NCBI GenBank assembly: GCA_029834535.1
Contig: JAQMWT010000238.1
Location: 106,908-170,907, forward strand
From: Chrysophaeum taylorii
Lineage: Eukaryota > Sar > Pelagophyceae > Pelagomonadales > Pelagomonadaceae
Length of the DNA: 64,000 nt
Reading direction: 5' to 3'
Made by a program: the position numbers and the translations under genes. Numbering within the stretch: the first letter of the stretch is position 1; the number at the start of each line of letters is the position of its first letter. Below are positions 21,698 through 32,315 of the stretch, one piece after another. The notes beneath the pieces are model-generated. The model had not been told where the DNA came from, searched no databases, and was given only the letters and a program-made list of their open reading frames with translations.

Positions 21698-22489
21698 ATG
21701 GTGGATCGCTTCAGGAAAGCGGCGGTCGACGTGTGCGAAACCTTGCCCGAGCCGGCCGCGGGCATCGTCTCCTGGGTCGGCTGCGGCCCCGTCGTGTACG
21801 TTGGGAGTCTCTACCTTGTCCACGAGGTGCAGCTCTGGGTGCGAAGGCTGGAAGGGGTGTACGACAAGGACCATGACGGCAAGATCGACGAGGACACGCG
21901 CGTGGGTCGCGCACTCGCGCGATGGGAGGTCCGCCTCTTGATCTGGGCAACGGTCATGTTCGCGCCGCTGGTGTCGCTCGACGGCGCCGGCACGGCGCTC
22001 CAAAGATACGTCGAAGATATTTCCGGGCGCGCGGACCTCGTCGTCACGCTCTTTGGCTCAGTCCTCAAGGTGCGACGCACCTACATGGTGACGCTGCAGG
22101 CGATCTCTTACGCGCTCAAGGGCGTCTTGCGGACAATCTCATCCAAGTCGCCACTCGCTACTTGGCTGGCCATCTTCCCGGCCACCGCGAGACCTATGGG
22201 ACTCGTCAATCCAAGACTCGTCGACGTCGTCGTTGGTCTCGCCACCAACCCCTCGCGAGAGTTGAGCCGTCTTTTTGGTTCCCTCCGCGCTCGCGACGAA
22301 AAACAGCAACCATCGCCGCCTCCGGGATCTATCCCGTTCGGCGCTTCCCTTGCCATCTTGCTCGCGTGGCTCCTCGTCGGTGTCCTTCTCAACGTCGATG
22401 TCACAATCTCCCTTCAGGACACTATTAAGTCGGCCATCAAAACCCTTTTTGTCAAGAGTGCCATCGACGCGGCGATTCCCGACCTTTGA
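21698..22489 (+). CDS. Membrane protein with one EF-hand-like loop
   Basis: 263 codons from ATG 21698. Hydrophobic stretches at about 22-45 (VSWVGCGPVVYVGSLYLV), about 78-95 (LLIWATVMFAPLVSL) and near the C-terminus (PFGASLAILLAWLLVGVLL, about 210-232). Between the first two lies a canonical EF-hand loop, DKDHDGKIDEDT (residues 56-67), although only one hand is visible. The end is short and helical. This could be a calcium-responsive membrane protein; no family is recognised. A Helitron fragment and a microsatellite lie upstream. Confidence 0.75.
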   Translation: MVDRFRKAAVDVCETLPEPAAGIVSWVGCGPVVYVGSLYLVHEVQLWVRRLEGVYDKDHDGKIDEDTRVGRALARWEVRLLIWATVMFAPLVSLDGAGTALQRYVEDISGRADLVVTLFGSVLKVRRTYMVTLQAISYALKGVLRTISSKSPLATWLAIFPATARPMGLVNPRLVDVVVGLATNPSRELSRLFGSLRARDEKQQPSPPPGSIPFGASLAILLAWLLVGVLLNVDVTISLQDTIKSAIKTLFVKSAIDAAIPDL

Positions 22490-22918
22490 GTGCGCGCCAT
22501 CTGCTTTTTATTGTATTCATGATGCTGCCATTATTACCTTAGAGTGGAGCGGACCTCATCCCACCGCCCTGGGGCCGACCACCCCCTAGAAGGAGGGCAC
22601 GCGTCCGCGGTGGATGGTGTTTGAGAAAGACGTGTCGCGCAACTTTGCTGAAAGTAGTGAACATCATCAACGACGAGCGCCGCCAGCTGTTTTTTTGGCC
22701 CCCCTCATCAATGGCATCATGGCGGGGACTTATTAGTGCGAACTACAGGAACAAACAACAACTTCTGATTACGCTTTGGAATTCTATTAGGATATTCTTT
22801 ACTTGGAAATTACGACGACGTAGTAGTTAGTAGCAGCCCGAGGTAACGCGACCTACTTGTTTTCGTAGATTACTGCAACTTATCATCATTAGCAAGCAAA
22901 AAACAGGTTCAACACCTT
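22490..22918. other. Intergenic region
   Basis: 430 bp between two same-strand genes. AT-rich patches near 22740-22890; no coding frame or repeat that I can support. Confidence 0.5.
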
Positions 22919-23452
22919 ATGTCGCTTGAACACCTCCTTCGCGCCCTCCGTCTCGCCCTTCGCGGCGGTGCCCCCGCAAATCCTCGCGCGCTCGAGAACG
23001 CAGCAACAGTCGACGAGGCATTTATCCAAGTTCTGCGGCTCGTCGCCCCACACTTCGTCGCTCGGGCGAAGAAGCTCTTCCTGTTCGTACCCAAGGCCAT
23101 CGCCCCAGAGGATGGTGCCTGCGCGGACACTCCCGACGAGCCGAACGACGAGTCCAGCTCCAACGCGGAGGATATTGAGTGCTGGGACTGCGAAGTCGCA
23201 ACCAAGGGCTGCGTCGATGGAACCCGAGTCGTTTGCCCGCGCTGCAACCGCGTCCTCCTCTTCCAACCTGTAGTCGAGAAGACCGCGGTCAAGCCGTCCG
23301 CAGTCGAGAAACAGAAAGTCATCGTGCAAGGCTTTTGGGGGGCGTGCTTCGACTTCATCGACCAGCTTTTGGGTCCGCCAGACGACGACGACGACGTCTT
23401 CTGCGTCGCTTCCCACGACGTCCAACGCATCGCTCAGCGCGAAGATTACTGA
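22919..23452 (+). CDS. Small zinc-ribbon protein
   Basis: 177 codons from ATG 22919. Helical N-terminal half (LEHLLRALRLALRG, VLRLVAPHFVARAKKLFLFV), then a four-cysteine zinc ribbon: Cys88-x2-Cys91 (ECWDCEVA) and Cys106-x2-Cys109 (VVCPRCNRVLLF). The C-terminus is a short helix, an Asp run and a polar tail. Such ribbons bind one zinc ion and often mediate protein or nucleic-acid contacts. I do not recognise the family. Intronless. Confidence 0.72.
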   Translation: MSLEHLLRALRLALRGGAPANPRALENAATVDEAFIQVLRLVAPHFVARAKKLFLFVPKAIAPEDGACADTPDEPNDESSSNAEDIECWDCEVATKGCVDGTRVVCPRCNRVLLFQPVVEKTAVKPSAVEKQKVIVQGFWGACFDFIDQLLGPPDDDDDVFCVASHDVQRIAQREDY

Positions 23453-24823
23453 CTATGCTACGATGGCGGACATGTCTATATTTCACGCGCCACGACGGCC
23501 CGTCCGTCGTAAAACCAACTTCTGGCTCCTCTGGGGAGTTGCTTGCCGTAATAATTACAATAATGTGGGGTGGGGCCACAGATGATCGGAGGGGATGGGC
23601 CTTGCTCGCGGGCTAGAAGCAAGCAAGATGATTTCGACGTCAACCTCGGCGCCAGGATGACTCAAAGCAAACTCCGCAATTTATGCTGGCGGCCAGACTA
23701 ACGTTGATTATTTAGCGGGGCCCAACGGGTGCTGCTAACAGGACAACTACGCTCGACATCAACAAACAACAACCTAAGCGTGAACCACGTGGGAGTGTCG
23801 TGCTGACACGAACAAAAAAACGCCCGACGACGGAAGCCGCCGAAGCAAGCAGCGAGTTGTGCACATAGGATCCGTTCGTGGCGAAAATTGTAATGAGCTT
23901 GCCTTGTAATAAGGTCCAATTCGGCAGCGCCTCGCCCACAGACAGACTAGAGGTCCTTCGATCGCGCCGACCCGAACCTCCCCGTTAATCGACGAACCCG
24001 AGCGCACTCAATACGACGAGAGTGGTGCGGCCTCGTTCGACGAGCGTGACCTGCAACGATTAGTCCACGTGATGCACCAGCGACATCATTCCAAAAGTGC
24101 CATGCGTGCCCAAGCACTTGCCCTCTCGCGTGCTAATGTGCGATGCCGGCCCACACGCCCGTCCGGCGATTATCACCAGCTTCTGCCCGGAAGCAGGTAC
24201 TTGTCCTCTGTGTGAACGCAATTTATTTTTCGGGGTGACGACGACGCTTTGTGGTGTCGTACAGTAACGTCAACAAACTTTCATACGCGACCCATTTGTT
24301 GGTTTTTGGCGATTTTGAAATGATGAGGTTCAATATTTTCTGACGGCTGGCTCGCGTTCGACCTACACGGCTACGAACGCGTCCGGTCCTTTTCAAGACT
24401 CGTGCAAACCAGTCGAAATTTGGCACTCATCTCCAGGCGAGCTCAAATTGGAGGATCGCAAGAAAAGACAAGAAGAAAACAGAGCCAAAAGACCACTGAG
24501 AACGATGATGGCAGAAGCACGAAGAATATCTCAATAAGAGACTACTTCGCTGGGCGGGCGGGCGAGGTGAGCAGCACTCACAAATGGCAGCTCTGTGTAC
24601 ACCACCTCACCTTGGAGGGCTCATTGGGACCTCCGTAGTCGCTTTTGTACGTGACGGGGTGGGACGTTGATCAGAAGGTCACCGGCCGCGCACCGGAAAG
24701 GTACGGTCCGATCCATCATCAATAGGTTGGTTGACCGGCGCAAGAAGTACAAAACTGCACGTACCAACAACGCGATCAAAGTAAAGAAAAATGGTCCGTG
24801 GCCCGTGTGTTATCGCGCGCGAC
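23453..24823. other. Intergenic region, no clear gene
   Basis: 1.37 kb with only short frames on either strand. No RNA gene, terminal repeat or recognisable protein fragment. It ends at the TTA microsatellite that borders the first MULE. Confidence 0.5.

Positions 24824-24913
<90 letters not shown>
24824..24913. repeat. (TTA)30 microsatellite
   Basis: Thirty uninterrupted TTA units directly against the GGGATCC terminus of MULE copy A. The same trinucleotide sits at the A/B junction and beyond the right end of copy B. Confidence 0.97.
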
Positions 24914-27402
24914 GGGATCCGTCAAGTTTGGTCAAAAAGTTTGGTGAATTTCTTTCATGTTTGCTCGATTTTGATGTATGATTAAGGAAAAACTCACATG
25001 TGTGGTCACTTTCCATAGAAGTTAGGTCAGTTAAGTTTGGTCACTCCGAAGTTGCATTAAGTTTGATCAATCAACCCTAAAAGTTTGATTAATTTCCTTG
25101 TAAGTTTGGTCAACAAGTTTGATCACTACTCCTCAAACTTCCACAGTATTGACCAAACTTCGGCTTTTTAAATCAAACTTAAGGAGGCTTTTTAAGGGGG
25201 CGCGTGAGCGCTTTTGGTGCGAAAATGCTTTAAAAACGAGAGCTAGGTGCTGCAGCTACGCAGAATCTACCGTGGCGTTACACGCGCGGCATGGACACCC
25301 CCCCATGACCGCCTTAGAAGGAGGAGGTCCGTCCTAAGACAGCACGGCGATACGCAAGGAGAGCGGGCAGCGACACGCGGCCCCGAGAGCAGATTCCCAC
25401 GGCTTGGCGTACTTAAGCTGGGCCCATTCTCGTACCTTCCATCGTTCGTAGAAGCCACCCAAACCGCGACTCACCACGGTGGTGTTGCCGTGGTCGTGCG
25501 TCATTCTTCAACAACAAGCGGACATAGGACACCAGACTTACACGGTCTGCGTGAGACGGATCACCCCATTCTGCATCCCAAAACTCGAGAGGGAGCGCGT
25601 CTTTGATAATCGACTCGGGGTTGAGAACGCGAAACTCGACGACCTCGAGAAACTGCGCGAGCAACGCCCCTCGAGCACCCAAAGATTGTAGTCCCACACT
25701 TGTGCGGGACCGTACAGGACCACGTTCAGGAGTTCCTCACCGTCGCGTACCCGATCCGGAGTTAGCTGTCCAGCTTGATCATGGGACGGCAACGCGAGCA
25801 CGTGCCGTTACGCCAGCATAAACAACTCGCACGACCGTAAGAGAACACCTCCTTATCCTCCTCCTCCTCGCGCATCTCGACAACCCCGCCCTGCCGCAAG
25901 ATCTCCCCGGGAGCTGCTGCTGCACCGTCGAGCACTGTACGAGAAAGTCGGCAAATACAAGCTGCGGCGCGAAGGGATGTCAAGACGTCGACAGCCTCGT
26001 TCCGGAAGATCGCCGACACCACCCCTGTAATTCTAACCCAGTCATCAGTACGAGTCTAAAATATGACAAGTTTGATGTGATTGTTCGAAATTTGATCACA
26101 CCAAATTGAATGCCTCCAAGTTTGACCATACACACGCATCAACATGCGAACACTCGCAGAACAACACATACAAACAAGGCCTGCGCAAGACAACGCTGAT
26201 ACCACGCTGTTTCGTCGCCCAAGATTATTCGGATGCGCCTTATTAGTTCGATGTTTATGACAGACTACAGCGAACGATCCCGGTTCGTCATCTCGTGCCT
26301 TTAGCGGATGACACTGTTGCAGATGTATATCAAACGCATATGCCGAGAAGAGCCGCCTGACAGACTGAATAACTAACTAACTAACTTCAGACCTCTCCCG
26401 AGCATGGGAGCCAGGCCGGACCGGCAGGAGCCGGTGCGGAATCACAGAGGCAAATCACGCAGTTGTGGGGCAGAGGCGAGGGACGAGGACGGACTCGTTG
26501 ATGGTGGACCGCCACTGCGCGGTCTTGTGCGAGGTCGTGCAAAAGCGTCGCAGGCCGCGGACGTGTTGGTCCACGAACAATCGACCTGTCCGTCGCGCTC
26601 TGCCCAACCGAGCGAACCCCATCCCAACACGGACTTTCCGGGTGCTAACCGGCCAGCGAGCCGCCTGACGACTTGCCCTCCATAAAGCCCTTGATGAGGA
26701 CCGACACGGCCTCGCAGAAGTGTGCTTCGCGCGATAGCTGGATCTTTGTCGGCAAGAAGGTTCGGAGCAGGTGTGCCTTTTAGCACATGTGACGGTATTG
26801 TCTACTTGCACATCACAACGACCAGCACGCACATAAACGCTGCATCTTACATATAGCACTTGAACGACGGCGCTGTCGCGCTGTAGACCATGATGTTGTA
26901 CGCGCCGTCAACTTGCCGCCCGTGTCGAACATCATCTGCTGCAAGTCGGCCTCGAGAACACACCTGCTGAACTTGGCATCTTGGTCAGATCGAGTAAAGT
27001 GGAGCCTCGTATTTGCGCGCTCTGAGCTGCGACAGCGTACTCGGCGATCTCTCGTAGTCGTTTACCTTCGTCTGGGCACGTGACTTCTTGTTTTCTTTCT
27101 CGGCGTCGTGGTCAACCGACGTCGGCGTAATACCACCACGCTCCCGCTCGACCTGAGCGAAGCCCGCATCGATACCGTGTTCGTTTCGAAGTCGAAGGAC
27201 GATCCGGAGTCACAGCGCGACGTGCAGAACCGCTGAAAGCTTGATCACGGCGGGCCTTGTTTTGTCATCGAACCGTATGTTTGCTCTCTAAGAGTACAAG
27301 TTTAGTCAACCAAGAGACGGATTGACCAAACTTAAGTGACCAAACTTGTTGAAGGTTTACGGTGACCAAACTTATATGGTGGTTGGAAACTTGACTTTTC
27401 CC
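24914..27402 (-). mobile_element. MULE copy A, inverted deletion derivative
   Basis: Starts GGGATCCGTCAAGTTTGG after the (TTA)30 and ends with the reverse complement of GGGAAAAGTCAAGTTTCC before (TTA)9. Its left ~730 bp is an inverted copy of the right ~720 bp of copy B (about 31535-32258). Its right ~300 bp is an inverted copy of the left end of B (27430-27730). Around 26690-26720 it still matches, in inverted sense, the B sequence near 28105-28170. The catalytic transposase exons of B are absent. It is therefore a diverged, non-autonomous relative lying head-to-head with B. It carries many AAGTTTGGTCA-like words at its ends and the R95 repeat in its interior. Confidence 0.82.
26368..26459 (+). 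repeat. R95 repeat, copy inside MULE A
   Basis: An AACT microsatellite followed by CTTCAGACCTCTCCCGAGCA and about 70 further bases that recur almost unchanged at 58111-58212 and 61855-61960 in the tandem array. The shared block ends at AAATCACG. Confidence 0.85.
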
Positions 27403-27429
27403 TTATTATTATTATTATTATTATTATTA
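27403..27429. repeat. (TTA)9 at the junction of MULE A and B
   Basis: Nine TTA units between the CCC end of A and the GGG start of B. The flanking ~100 bp on both sides are inverted copies of each other, so the whole locus is a long palindrome with TTA repeats at its centre. Confidence 0.95.
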
Positions 27430-27608
27430 GGGAAAAGTCAAGTTTCCAACCACCATGTATGTTTGGTCACCGTAAATCCCCAACAAGTTTGGTCACTTAA
27501 GTTTAGTCAATCCGTATCTTGGCTGACTAAACTTATGCTTGAGGAAAGCAAGGATAGGGCTCGCTGACAAAACAAGGCCCGCTGTGATCAAGCATTTGGA
27601 GGTTCTGC

Positions 27609-28240
27609 ATGTCGCGTCGTGACTCCGGAGCGTCCTTCGACTTCGACACGGATGACGAGGAGGTCGATATCGACGAGGGCTTCGCTCAGGTCGAGCGGGA
27701 CCGTGCTGGTATCACGCTGACGTCGGGCGACGACGACACCAAGAACGGCAAGCGTGGCCTGACGAAGGTTAACGATTGTGACAGATCGCCGCGTACGCTG
27801 TCGCAGCTCAGAATGTTCAAGCACCACGTTTCGCTGCTTTCACGCTACCCGACGAAATCCGAATTTAGTATGTGCGTTCGGGAAGAGGCCGAGTTGCAGC
27901 AGAAGATGGTCGACACGGGGGGGAAGCAACAGCGTGCATAACATGATCAATACCGCGACGGCGTTGTCGTTCAAGTGTAAAGTAGAGGGCTGCGACTTCT
28001 TTAAGCGCGCTGCTCGTCGTGATGGGCTTATAGACTTCGTCGTCACGCATGATGAAAACCTCACACAGGAGTTTTTACACCGACGAAAACCCAGCCCAAG
28101 TCGAACTACCGCGCAGAGCACTTCTTACAGGCCGTGACGACCATCATCAAGAAGGGCTCTATGGAGAGCAAGTCAGGAGGCACTACTCGGAAAGACGTCT
28201 GGTAGATGTCCACAACAACGTCATCAAGGAAAGGCTCAAT
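27609..28240 (+). pseudogene. MULE transposase N-terminal region, frameshifted
   Basis: From ATG 27609 an acidic N-terminus (FDTDDEEVDIDEGFAQVE) leads to a helical stretch ending near 27917. There a G-run carries one base too many, and the frame continues as FKCKVEGCDFFKRAARRDGL with FVVTHDEN (27967-28060), a Cys-x4-Cys...His zinc-finger-like block as seen at the start of MuDR/FAR1-type transposases. A third frame near 28090-28185 (YRAEHFLQAVTTIIKKGS) follows. Three frames in 600 bp mean real frameshifts, unseen short introns or homopolymer errors. Joined to the downstream core it would complete a typical MULE transposase. Confidence 0.6.
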
Positions 28241-28389
28241 GAGATGACGAACCGTGAGCATACACTCTCATCCGTCGAGAACATCTAGCTCAAGTCATCC
28301 TAGCGCTCTTGGGAAACGAGGAGAGGAACGCGGTATCAGCGGTGTCTTGCGCAGGTCTTGTTTGTGGCTGTTGTCCTGCGAGGAGGTGC

Positions 28390-28612
28390 ATGTGTGTGAT
28401 CAAACTTGTAATGTTCTGACCAAACTTTGTGACAAAACTTGTGACTGTATGACCAAACGTGTGACTTTATGACCAAACTTTTGACTTGGTGACCAAACTT
28501 GTGACTTAATGATCAAACTTATAATCGTGTGATCAAACTTTGTGATTAAACTTGTAGCTTTCTGATCAAACTCTTTTGGTTTCGTGACCACACTTGAAAA
28601 TCGTAGCTTAGT
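28390..28612. repeat. Array of TGACCAAACTTGTGACTT units
   Basis: About eleven degenerate copies of a 17-20 bp unit (TGACCAAACTT plus a GTGACTT-like spacer) in tandem. They lie between the N-terminal transposase region and the splice acceptor of the core (CATTCTCTTAG, ending 28680), so probably within an intron. The core word is the same as in the subterminal zones of both MULEs. Confidence 0.85.
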
Positions 28613-28680
28613 GTGTTAGTATACTTCGCCACATCTACATTCACGTGTGTGCATCAAAGTCACACTTGTCATTCTCTTAG

Positions 28681-30392
28681 GCGGAGTTGCACGCTTGCCA
28701 GCGCGCGTTGCGAGCCCACGGTCATGCGGTTAAGTTGTATGGCGCGAAACAAGGAGATCTCCTGAAGGTATTCATGAAGAGGCTCAAGTCTGAGCACAAG
28801 TCGGAACAAGAGTTCAGGCATGGCTCCGACAGGAGCCGGTACAAGAGCTTAGACCTCAACGACTACAAGATCCCTGAAACGCTGCAGTCACCTGCCTTGG
28901 CTGATAGGAAGTTCTTCTTAGGTTATGTCGTCGTGTCGAAACCCGCCATACGCATGATGAATGCGGGCCTCCTGCGCCGGCAGGCGTTTATTGACGGCGT
29001 TCACTGCCTCGACAACCAGGTGATGATTTCTGTGACCGGCCGTGATGCCAACAACCACCTCGTGATGATATCCACTTCGTGGTGGAACATGACCGAGTCT
29101 GCGGAATCGATCCGCAAGGTCATTAAACTGACCGTCGAGAACATCCCGCACAGAAACTGTCAGGGATTCGTCATAGTACAGGACTTCCAAAAGGGAAGCC
29201 TCATAGCGCACGTCACCGTGAGTGACCTCGCTAGCACCATTTGATTCCTCGTCTAATTCCGATTCCTGCGCAGCATACGCCCGAGGCCGACGCCTTCTCG
29301 TACAGTAAGTCTTTGATGAACTGTTTACTCTTCGTGAATACGTCCTATTCACAGTGAACCACGGCAGCGAGAACATCGCAAAGATCGCGGAATCCGGGGA
29401 TGCCGCTATCTTTCGTCGCTTTGTTGAGGCGCCTACGAAGGCGGCCAGCGACGCTTTTCATGCCGAACTTTCTCCCAAGGCCCAGCGTTGGGAGTCATAA
29501 TCTCCTCGTGGCATTGAGTTTTCTGGCACTACAGGTTGCCAGTCATCGCGAATATGCGCGAAAGCATCTGAACGATCAGGAAGCAGACACCGTCACAGTG
29601 TTAGACGGGCCCAGGGCACTCTTTGGCACGAGTACGAACAACCCGGCGGAGGCTTTCAACAAGAAGCACATCAACGCGAGGTTATGCAACGGACCCAAGT
29701 CCCTCCAGACCTTGTTCGCTGAGCAGGCAACGACCTACGCGGATACGAGCGCAGCGGCCATCCGGTGCGCAAAAACCGGCGAGAGGCTCACGTGAGTGTT
29801 CCTCGTGTTCGGATGCAAATTGTTGCGTCATTAGTTTCGTCTTGTCTTCGATCAAAATGGCGTGTTTTCGGCCAATAATCTCAAGGGTCTCAACCATCTC
29901 AAATACGTACGGGCCTACGGGCCTTTGTCTTTTCAGATCACACTCCCGTTGCTATGTTCACACTTGTCGGGTTGTTCTATGTGATATCTAAGCGTGAACC
30001 GTAGGCCCAACTACAATAATGATGCCCAAGTCAAGGTTGCAAAAAGCAAGACCCGGATAACAAGAGTTCAGCCTTACGGCGGCGGCGCTGGCGCCAATAA
30101 GGGGACGTTCTTGGTGTATGTCAAAGGTGACAACAATCAGCAACTTACGTCCGTCGTTGTTATCGGGCAGAAGGGATACGTGAATTTTGAAGATTCGGAG
30201 CAACTCGACGTACTTTCCTGTAGCTGTGGCAACTACGCGTTCTCTCGCTTGCCGTGCGTTTGCATGATTGGAGCTCAGATAGCTCGCGGTGAGCATGCTG
30301 AGGATCTCTATCCACTTTGGACCACGACGCAGCGTTGGGAAAATCAATATCGGGTCGGGGGTGTTTCCGATTCTCAACGCAACGGAAATTGA
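28681..30392 (+). CDS. MULE transposase catalytic core, spliced
   Basis: Five exons join in one frame with GT-AG introns: 28681-29217, 29274-29304, 29355-29493, 29543-29791 and 30005 to about 30360 (introns 56, 50, 49 and 213 nt). Exon 1 holds the MULE signature FIDGVHCLDNQ with D1 at 28993 and VTGRDANNH, then VIVQDFQKGS with D2 at 29182. Exon 4 has TSTNNPAEAFNKKHINAR with the candidate catalytic Glu at 29649. Exon 5 has a SWIM-type motif, SCSCGNYAFSRLPCVCMIG, with Cys in place of the usual last His. The protein should cut and rejoin DNA at element ends. Near 30355 a G-run shifts the frame into the next segment. The conserved splice frame suggests the core decayed little or recently. Confidence 0.82.
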
Positions 30393-31206
30393 GTCGGCGC
30401 AAGGAGAAATTGAAGCCGAATGCAAAGAAGCTGGTGAGGAGTTTGAGCCTTGGCTGCCATCCGCGATCGGGCCCCGACGGACAGGCAGGCCAAAGACCGA
30501 CCAATGCCAAGAATCCTCGCTGCGGAAGAATACGGGGTCGGGGTCAAAGAAGGACCGGAAGCGAGCACGAAAAGAAATGGCCAAGACGTTCGCCGGGTTG
30601 GACCCAGAAGGAACTGCAGCCCGGGTCGCCAGTAAAAAGCGGAGGAAAGGAGGCCGCAAAGCAACCGAGCCTCCCGAGCCTACCGAGCCTCCCGCGTCTA
30701 CCGAGCCTCCCGCGTCTACCAAGCCTACCGAGCCTCCCGCGTCTCCCGCGTATACCGAGCCTCCCGCGTCGACCGAGCCCCCAAACAAGCAGCAGAAAGA
30801 GTCGTCTACAAGCTCGTTTCCTCCCTGGTGGCCAACAGACAAAGAAGCGTGGGACCGTGCGCGCGCCGAGCTCACCACCACCCTCAATATGCTTACGGCG
30901 CGCGGAAGGAGTTTCAAATCAGTCCGGGTGATGGCTTCGGATGTGCCATATCCCGCTGCGCAGCCTAAACACTACGTTCCTGGAACAGTCACCTACGCCA
31001 GAAACAAGTTCGCCGTCACGTACGACAACGGGGACGATACGGAGCGATATGATGCGAACGACGAAGACAAGGGAATCCTTGCCGAGCTGAGTATGGGGTA
31101 CTTCTTACCTTTCGAGAACGATTCGGTGCGATATTTGAAGCCGAGTTCAATGATGTGTGTTTTTATGGGAGTGTCCAAGAATGTTTGTAGCAGCGAGCTC
31201 GTGTGA
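30363..31206 (+). CDS. MULE transposase C-terminal segment with Tudor-like domain
   Basis: After a one-base shift in the G-run at about 30355, this frame continues the transposase: WLPSAIGPRRTGRPK, a common tail of SWIM transposases, then a basic region (KKDRKRARKEMAK). Next come proline-rich repeats of TEPPAS type (about 30660-30785). Last is a small domain with VPGTVTYARNKFAVTYDNGD (about 30980-31040) that looks like a Tudor or Agenet barrel. Such barrels read methylated lysine or arginine, so the tail may guide the transposase to chromatin. This is inferred from pattern alone. Stop at 31204-31206. Confidence 0.6.
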
Positions 31207-32315
31207 CCCCACGGTCCTATCGGGCATGTACACCCAGCGCACTCGACACGGAAACAACTGGCTTCGTGCAGGAATCCAATCAATCAGGACGGCCTACGCG
31301 TGCTCCACCGGCCGGAAAGCCTCGCTCCAAGAAAAGGACCCAGTGCGCCATGTTCTCCGCTCGTTCAACAAGGCTCACAGGTGACTTGTGTATTTCCAAG
31401 CTCCCGCGTCGACTTCAAATCCATGGTTCATTAACGCCCGGGGGGCACTTCGACATAGCCGTGTGGTTGCCTCGACAAGACCGCCGACGACAACCTCCAC
31501 AACACTATCAAGAGGCACCCTCCTTAGAACCTCTGATGCGCGCTCTCGACCCTGAATCGATTCGCAAAGACGCTCTCCCTCTCGGATTTTGGGATCCAGA
31601 ATGGGGTGATCCGTGTCACGCTGACCATTTACCTTTGTCATTTGGCGTCTGCCTCTTGCCGAAGAAGAATGGCGGACGACCACGGCAACAGCACCATGGT
31701 GAGTCGCGGTATGGGATGCTCCTACGATGGAAGGTGCGAGAATGGGTCCAGCTTAACCGCGTCAAGCCGTGGGAAACTGCTGGCGAGGCCGCGCGTCGCT
31801 GCCCTCAATATGCGAAGCTCCTTGCGTATCGCCGCGCTGCCTTAGGATCTCCTTCTAAGGCGGTCATGGGGGGGTGTCCATGCCGCGCGTGTAACGCCAC
31901 GGTAGATTCTGCGTAGCTGCAGCACCTAGCTTTCGTTTTAAAAGCATTTTCGCACCAAAAGCGCTCACGCGCCCCCTTAAAAAGCCTCCTTAAGTTTGAT
32001 TTAAAAGGCCGAAGTTTGGTCAATACTGTGGAAGTTTGAGGAGTAGTGACCAAACTTGTTGACCAAACTTACAAGGAAATTAGTCAAACTTGAAGGGTTG
32101 ATTGATCAAACTTAATGCAACTTCGGAGTGACCAAACTTAACTGACCTAACTTCTATGGAAAGTGACCACACATGTGAGTTTTTCCTTAATCATACATCA
32201 AAATCGAGCAAACATGAGAGAAATTCACCAAACTTTTTGACCAAACTTGACGGATCCCTTATTATTATTATAGAAAAAACCCTCCGAGTGCGAAATACAT
32301 GAATTTGCGGACGGA

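Larger units (their letters stand above)
27430..32258 (+). mobile_element. MULE copy B, transposase-bearing Mutator-like element
   Basis: 4.83 kb from GGGAAAAGTCAAGTTTCC to the reverse complement of GGGATCCGTCAAGTTTGG, bounded by TTA repeats on both sides. The two ends share GGGA, a 3-base spacer and GTCAAGTTT, so the terminal inverted repeats are short. Long subterminal zones rich in AAGTTTGGTCA / TGACCAAACTT follow. Inside are an N-terminal zinc-finger region, a spliced MULE transposase core with SWIM motif and a Tudor-like tail, all on the plus strand. The 9-bp TTATTATTA at each border would fit the 9-bp target duplication usual for MULEs, but the repeat makes this ambiguous. The right end lies about 60 bp from the THOC7 stop codon. 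Confidence 0.85.

Noticed and set aside
24810-25016. Poly-Ile/Leu frames across the TTA run
   Set aside because: Translation of the (TTA)30 microsatellite, not a protein.
28390-28612. CRISPR-like array of regular repeats
   Set aside because: Units are degenerate, without unique spacers, and lie in a eukaryotic transposon; no cas genes.
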